From: an uncultured Chlorobiales bacterium
GTDB lineage: Bacteria > Bacteroidota > Chlorobiia > Chlorobiales > Chlorobiaceae
Length of the DNA stretch: 8,017 nt
Direction: 5' to 3'
NCBI GenBank assembly: GCA_903901395.1
Contig: CAIUQW010000418.1
Span: 1-8,017, forward strand
Shown here: one piece after another, positions 5,957 through 8,017 of the stretch
How the letters are laid out: the number at the start of each line of letters is the position of its first letter
Position numbering within the stretch: position 1 is the stretch's first letter
Translations under genes and position numbers: made by a program
The notes under the pieces: generated by a model
Told to the model about the DNA's origin: nothing
Database searches by the model: none
What the model saw: only the letters and a program-made list of their open reading frames with translations

Positions 5957-6415
5957 TTACCTCCCCCGCAACCCCCGGAAAAAATCTTGCAGCAAACTTT
6001 CAGCTTTGCGCTCCATGATGCCGCCGTAAACTTCGGGCTGGTGGTTGAGGGCGTTGCAGCCGGTGATGTTGAGCACGGTTCCCGCCGCGCCCATTTTGGG
6101 GTCCCATGCGCCGAACACCACGCGGCCAATTTTCGACAGCACGATTGCACCGGCGCACATGGGGCAGGGTTCGAGCGTGACGGCGAGGGTACACCCTTCG
6201 AGATATTTGCTGCCGAGCGTGCCCATCGCGGAGGTCAGGGCGATCATCTCGGCATGGGCGGTGGCGTCCGAAAGGGTCTCGACCTGGTTGTAGCCGCGCC
6301 CGATGATCGAGCCGTTCGGGTCGAACACCACCGCGCCGACCGGCACCTCCTTGCGCTCGTAAGCCTTGATGGCTTCACGGAGGGCCTGCTCCATACAGTA
6401 GTTCAGATCATGCAT
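5957..6415 (-). CDS. tadA: tRNA-specific adenosine deaminase
   Basis: TadA deaminates adenosine 34 to inosine in the anticodon of tRNA-Arg(ACG), which lets one tRNA read several codons. The 152-residue product has the zinc-dependent cytidine/deoxycytidylate deaminase fold: PVGAVV at 25-30, the catalytic TAHAEM with zinc ligand His54 and proton shuttle Glu56, and EPCPMCAGAI with zinc ligands Cys84 and Cys87. These match His57, Glu59, Cys87 and Cys90 of the E. coli enzyme. WDPKMGAAGTVLNI and a basic FFRGLRGR tail complete the usual length. The ATG at 6415 is chosen; an in-frame TTG at 6424 would add three residues, and neither has a good ribosome binding site. It is divergent from sucC. Confidence 0.93.
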   Translation of the reverse strand: MHDLNYCMEQALREAIKAYERKEVPVGAVVFDPNGSIIGRGYNQVETLSDATAHAEMIALTSAMGTLGSKYLEGCTLAVTLEPCPMCAGAIVLSKIGRVVFGAWDPKMGAAGTVLNITGCNALNHQPEVYGGIMERKAESLLQDFFRGLRGR

Positions 6416-6557
6416 TAGCGACAAAAGAAATCTGCGCTGCGAGCCGCACGGGTTTCAGCAAGACGAGAAATTTTGTTATCATATGATTCGTTTTTTATTC
6501 CGCGTTGAGGCCGGTCTGGTCCGGCAATCTTTATCTCATAACCGTAGAACTTGATCT
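6416..6557. promoter_or_regulatory. Divergent tadA-sucC intergenic region
   Basis: This 142-base spacer should hold promoters for both genes. It contains an AT-rich centre with the perfect 10-base palindrome ATCATATGAT (6478-6487) just after TTGTTA (6474-6479), followed by a T-run. A GCCGG / CCGGC inverted repeat with a 6-base loop lies at 6510-6525. No promoter can be fixed with confidence. Confidence 0.35.
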
Positions 6558-7598
6558 ATGAATATTCATGAGTATCAGGGCAAAGGCATCCTGAAGCAGT
6601 TCGGCGTAACCGTTCCCAAGGGGATAGTAGCATTTTCGGCTGAAGAAGCAAAACAGGCGGCGATCCAGCTCTTCGAGGAGCAATCGAGCCCCGTGGTGGT
6701 CGTCAAGGCGCAGATACATGCCGGTGGACGCGGCAAGGCGGGCGGCGTCAAGCTGGCCAAATCGGCGGACGAGGTGTTCGACATTGCGCAGAAAATGCTC
6801 GGCGCGACTCTCGTGACGCACCAGACCGGTCCCGAAGGCAAGGAGGTTCGCCGTCTCCTCATCGAAGAGGGCATGAATATCGACAAGGAGTTCTACCTCG
6901 GCATAACTCTCGATCGCTCGACGTCGAGCAACGTGCTCATGGTTTCGACCGAAGGCGGCATGGAGATCGAAAAGGTGGCTGAAGAGACTCCGGAAAAGCT
7001 GCTCAAAATTCACGTCGATCCGGTCTACGGCCTGCAAGGGTTCCAGGCTCGTGAAGCCGCGTTCTTCCTCGGCTTGCAGGGCGAGCAGTTCCGCAACGCC
7101 GTGAAGTTCATCGAGGCGCTCTACAACGCCTACACCTCGATTGACGCCTCGCTGGCCGAGATCAACCCGCTGGTCATCACCAAGGAGGGCCGCGTGCTCG
7201 CGCTCGACGCCAAGATCAACTTCGACGACAACGCGCTCTACCGCCACAAGGAGTACCTCGAACTTCGCGACACCAGCGAGGAGGACCCGCTCGAATACGA
7301 AGCCTCGAAGTCGAACCTCAACTACGTGCGCCTCGACGGCAATGTCGGCTGCATGGTCAACGGCGCGGGTCTGGCGATGGGCACCATGGACCTCATCCAG
7401 CTCTCCGGCGGCAGACCGGCCAACTTCCTCGACGTAGGGGGAGGAGCCAGCCCGAAGACGGTTGAAGAGGGCTTCAAGATCATCCTCGGCGACAAGAACG
7501 TCAAGGCGATTCTGGTCAACATCTTCGGCGGCATCGTCCGCTGCGACCGCGTGGCCGGAGGCGTCATCGAGGCAGCCAAGAACCTCCGGAAGATGGAC
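6558..7598 (+). CDS. sucC: Succinyl-CoA synthetase (ADP-forming) beta subunit, 3' end lost at a junction
   Basis: The beta subunit binds nucleotide and, with SucD, interconverts succinate and succinyl-CoA. In the reductive TCA cycle it would run toward succinyl-CoA. The ATP-grasp domain is evident: [12 protein letters not shown] start, [17 protein letters not shown] (50-66), EINPLV with metal ligand Asn203, and [12 protein letters not shown] with Asp217. The CoA-ligase domain follows, with [10 protein letters not shown] (269-278), NFLDVGGGA (289-297) and [10 protein letters not shown] (321-330). Homology stops at about residue 347 ([13 protein letters not shown]). The expected VPVVVRLEGTN and roughly 40 further residues are absent. 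The frame stays open to the window edge, but that extension looks non-coding. The start ATG at 6558 matches the family N-terminus; there is no clear Shine-Dalgarno. Confidence 0.92.
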
Positions 7599-7723
7599 TC
7601 CGCGGTCAGTTGCGAGAACGCCGCTTTGACCCGTGGCTTGTCATCCGGGCGCACCGCGCGAATGGTCGCGACGCTGCCGTTCTTCAGCGTCTCGCTGGCG
7701 GTGAAATGGCGGACATCAATCAT
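7583..7723 (-). pseudogene. N-terminal fragment of a GNAT-type acetyltransferase
   Basis: From the ATG at 7723 the minus strand reads [20 protein letters not shown], then [20 protein letters not shown] and AESIFRR. The '[19 protein letters not shown]' and 'ESIFRRF' elements are typical of the first beta strand and helices of GNAT family N-acetyltransferases (recognised from memory). The acetyl-CoA-binding motif and the rest of the domain are missing, because the frame runs into antisense sucC. The last codons (7583-7600) are shared between this gene and sucC in opposite orientation, so the exact break cannot be placed more finely. Only about 47 codons are supportable. Confidence 0.55.
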
Positions 7724-8017
7724 GCCTGTGCGGCCAACGCCCGGGCAGGAGTTCGGAGTCGCAGGTCCCATCGCGTTGGCAGGGCACGTTAACGAATGCC
7801 ACACCGGCAAAGCCAGCGATTCCGTCTCCCAGCCGCCAGGCGACGCACTGGGGAAGCGGCTTCCCGGGGTCGCGTGCGCTGAAGACTGCTGGCATGAGGC
7901 CAGCTTTCAAAGTCGTCGGTCAGCAGCCAATGCCACCATGCGAAGCGCCAGATTGAATCCAGCCAGCCGGACGCAGCGTGAACTCCGCGCCAAGCGCGTG
8001 AGAATCATCCCGGTGCA
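7724..8017. other. Unassigned GC-rich sequence right of the junction
   Basis: About 294 bases upstream of the GNAT fragment with no recognisable gene. The plus-strand frame continuing from sucC is open but has no family features. On the minus strand a 64-codon frame (7910-7716) starts at TTG and overlaps the GNAT start by 8 bases; I cannot support it as a gene. A CxTLRPAGW-like tail ([18 protein letters not shown] then stop, about 7970-7915 minus) might be the end of another gene, but this is weak. Confidence 0.3.

Noticed and set aside
6531..7247. 238-codon minus-strand frame
   Set aside because: Antisense to the unmistakable sucC reading frame, with shadow-type composition.
1..8017. CRISPR array, tRNA or rRNA genes
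   Set aside because: No regularly spaced direct repeats were seen, and no cloverleaf or conserved rRNA segment was recognised on either strand by eye.

Overview
The window looks like chromosomal DNA of a green sulfur bacterium (Chlorobiaceae, Chlorobium/Chlorobaculum-like). This rests on remembered resemblance of GltB, GpmA, TadA and SucC to proteins of that group and on the GC-rich codon use of these genes; no database search was possible. SucC would fit the reductive TCA cycle such organisms use for carbon fixation.

Left part (1-4471) is ordinary core sequence. On the minus strand lie the 5' end of gltB (glutamate synthase large chain, start at 842) and a complete gpmA (2,3-bisphosphoglycerate-dependent phosphoglycerate mutase). 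A 336-base spacer then separates gpmA from two plus-strand genes: a nitronate monooxygenase/FMN oxidoreductase family protein with a cysteine-rich C-terminus, and an inner-membrane protein of uncertain family.

The middle (about 4472-5930) is an AT-richer accessory patch. Its centrepiece is a 638-bp integron gene cassette on the minus strand (4873-5510). It carries a DUF4760-like membrane protein whose stop codon lies inside an attC recombination site. The site has the expected R boxes, a long imperfect stem and an unpaired G on the bottom strand. The R box at the cassette's 5' edge is the exact complement of the box by its stop codon, as expected for a cassette inserted from a circular form. 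No integron integrase is visible. Next to it are a 56-residue antitoxin-like gene with no toxin partner, a second degenerate attC-like hairpin, and two gene-tail fragments that converge near 5770. The patch therefore looks like a small graveyard of mobile cassettes.

Right part (5957-8017) returns to core genes: tadA (minus) and sucC (plus), divergent around a 142-base spacer. SucC is normal up to about residue 347 of the usual ~390. It then breaks, and the following DNA reads, on the opposite strand, as the N-terminus of a GNAT-type acetyltransferase. The two genes share a short stretch at the join, so this is either a genuine rearrangement or, more likely, a chimeric sequence join. Everything right of about 7600 should be treated as possibly not contiguous with the rest.
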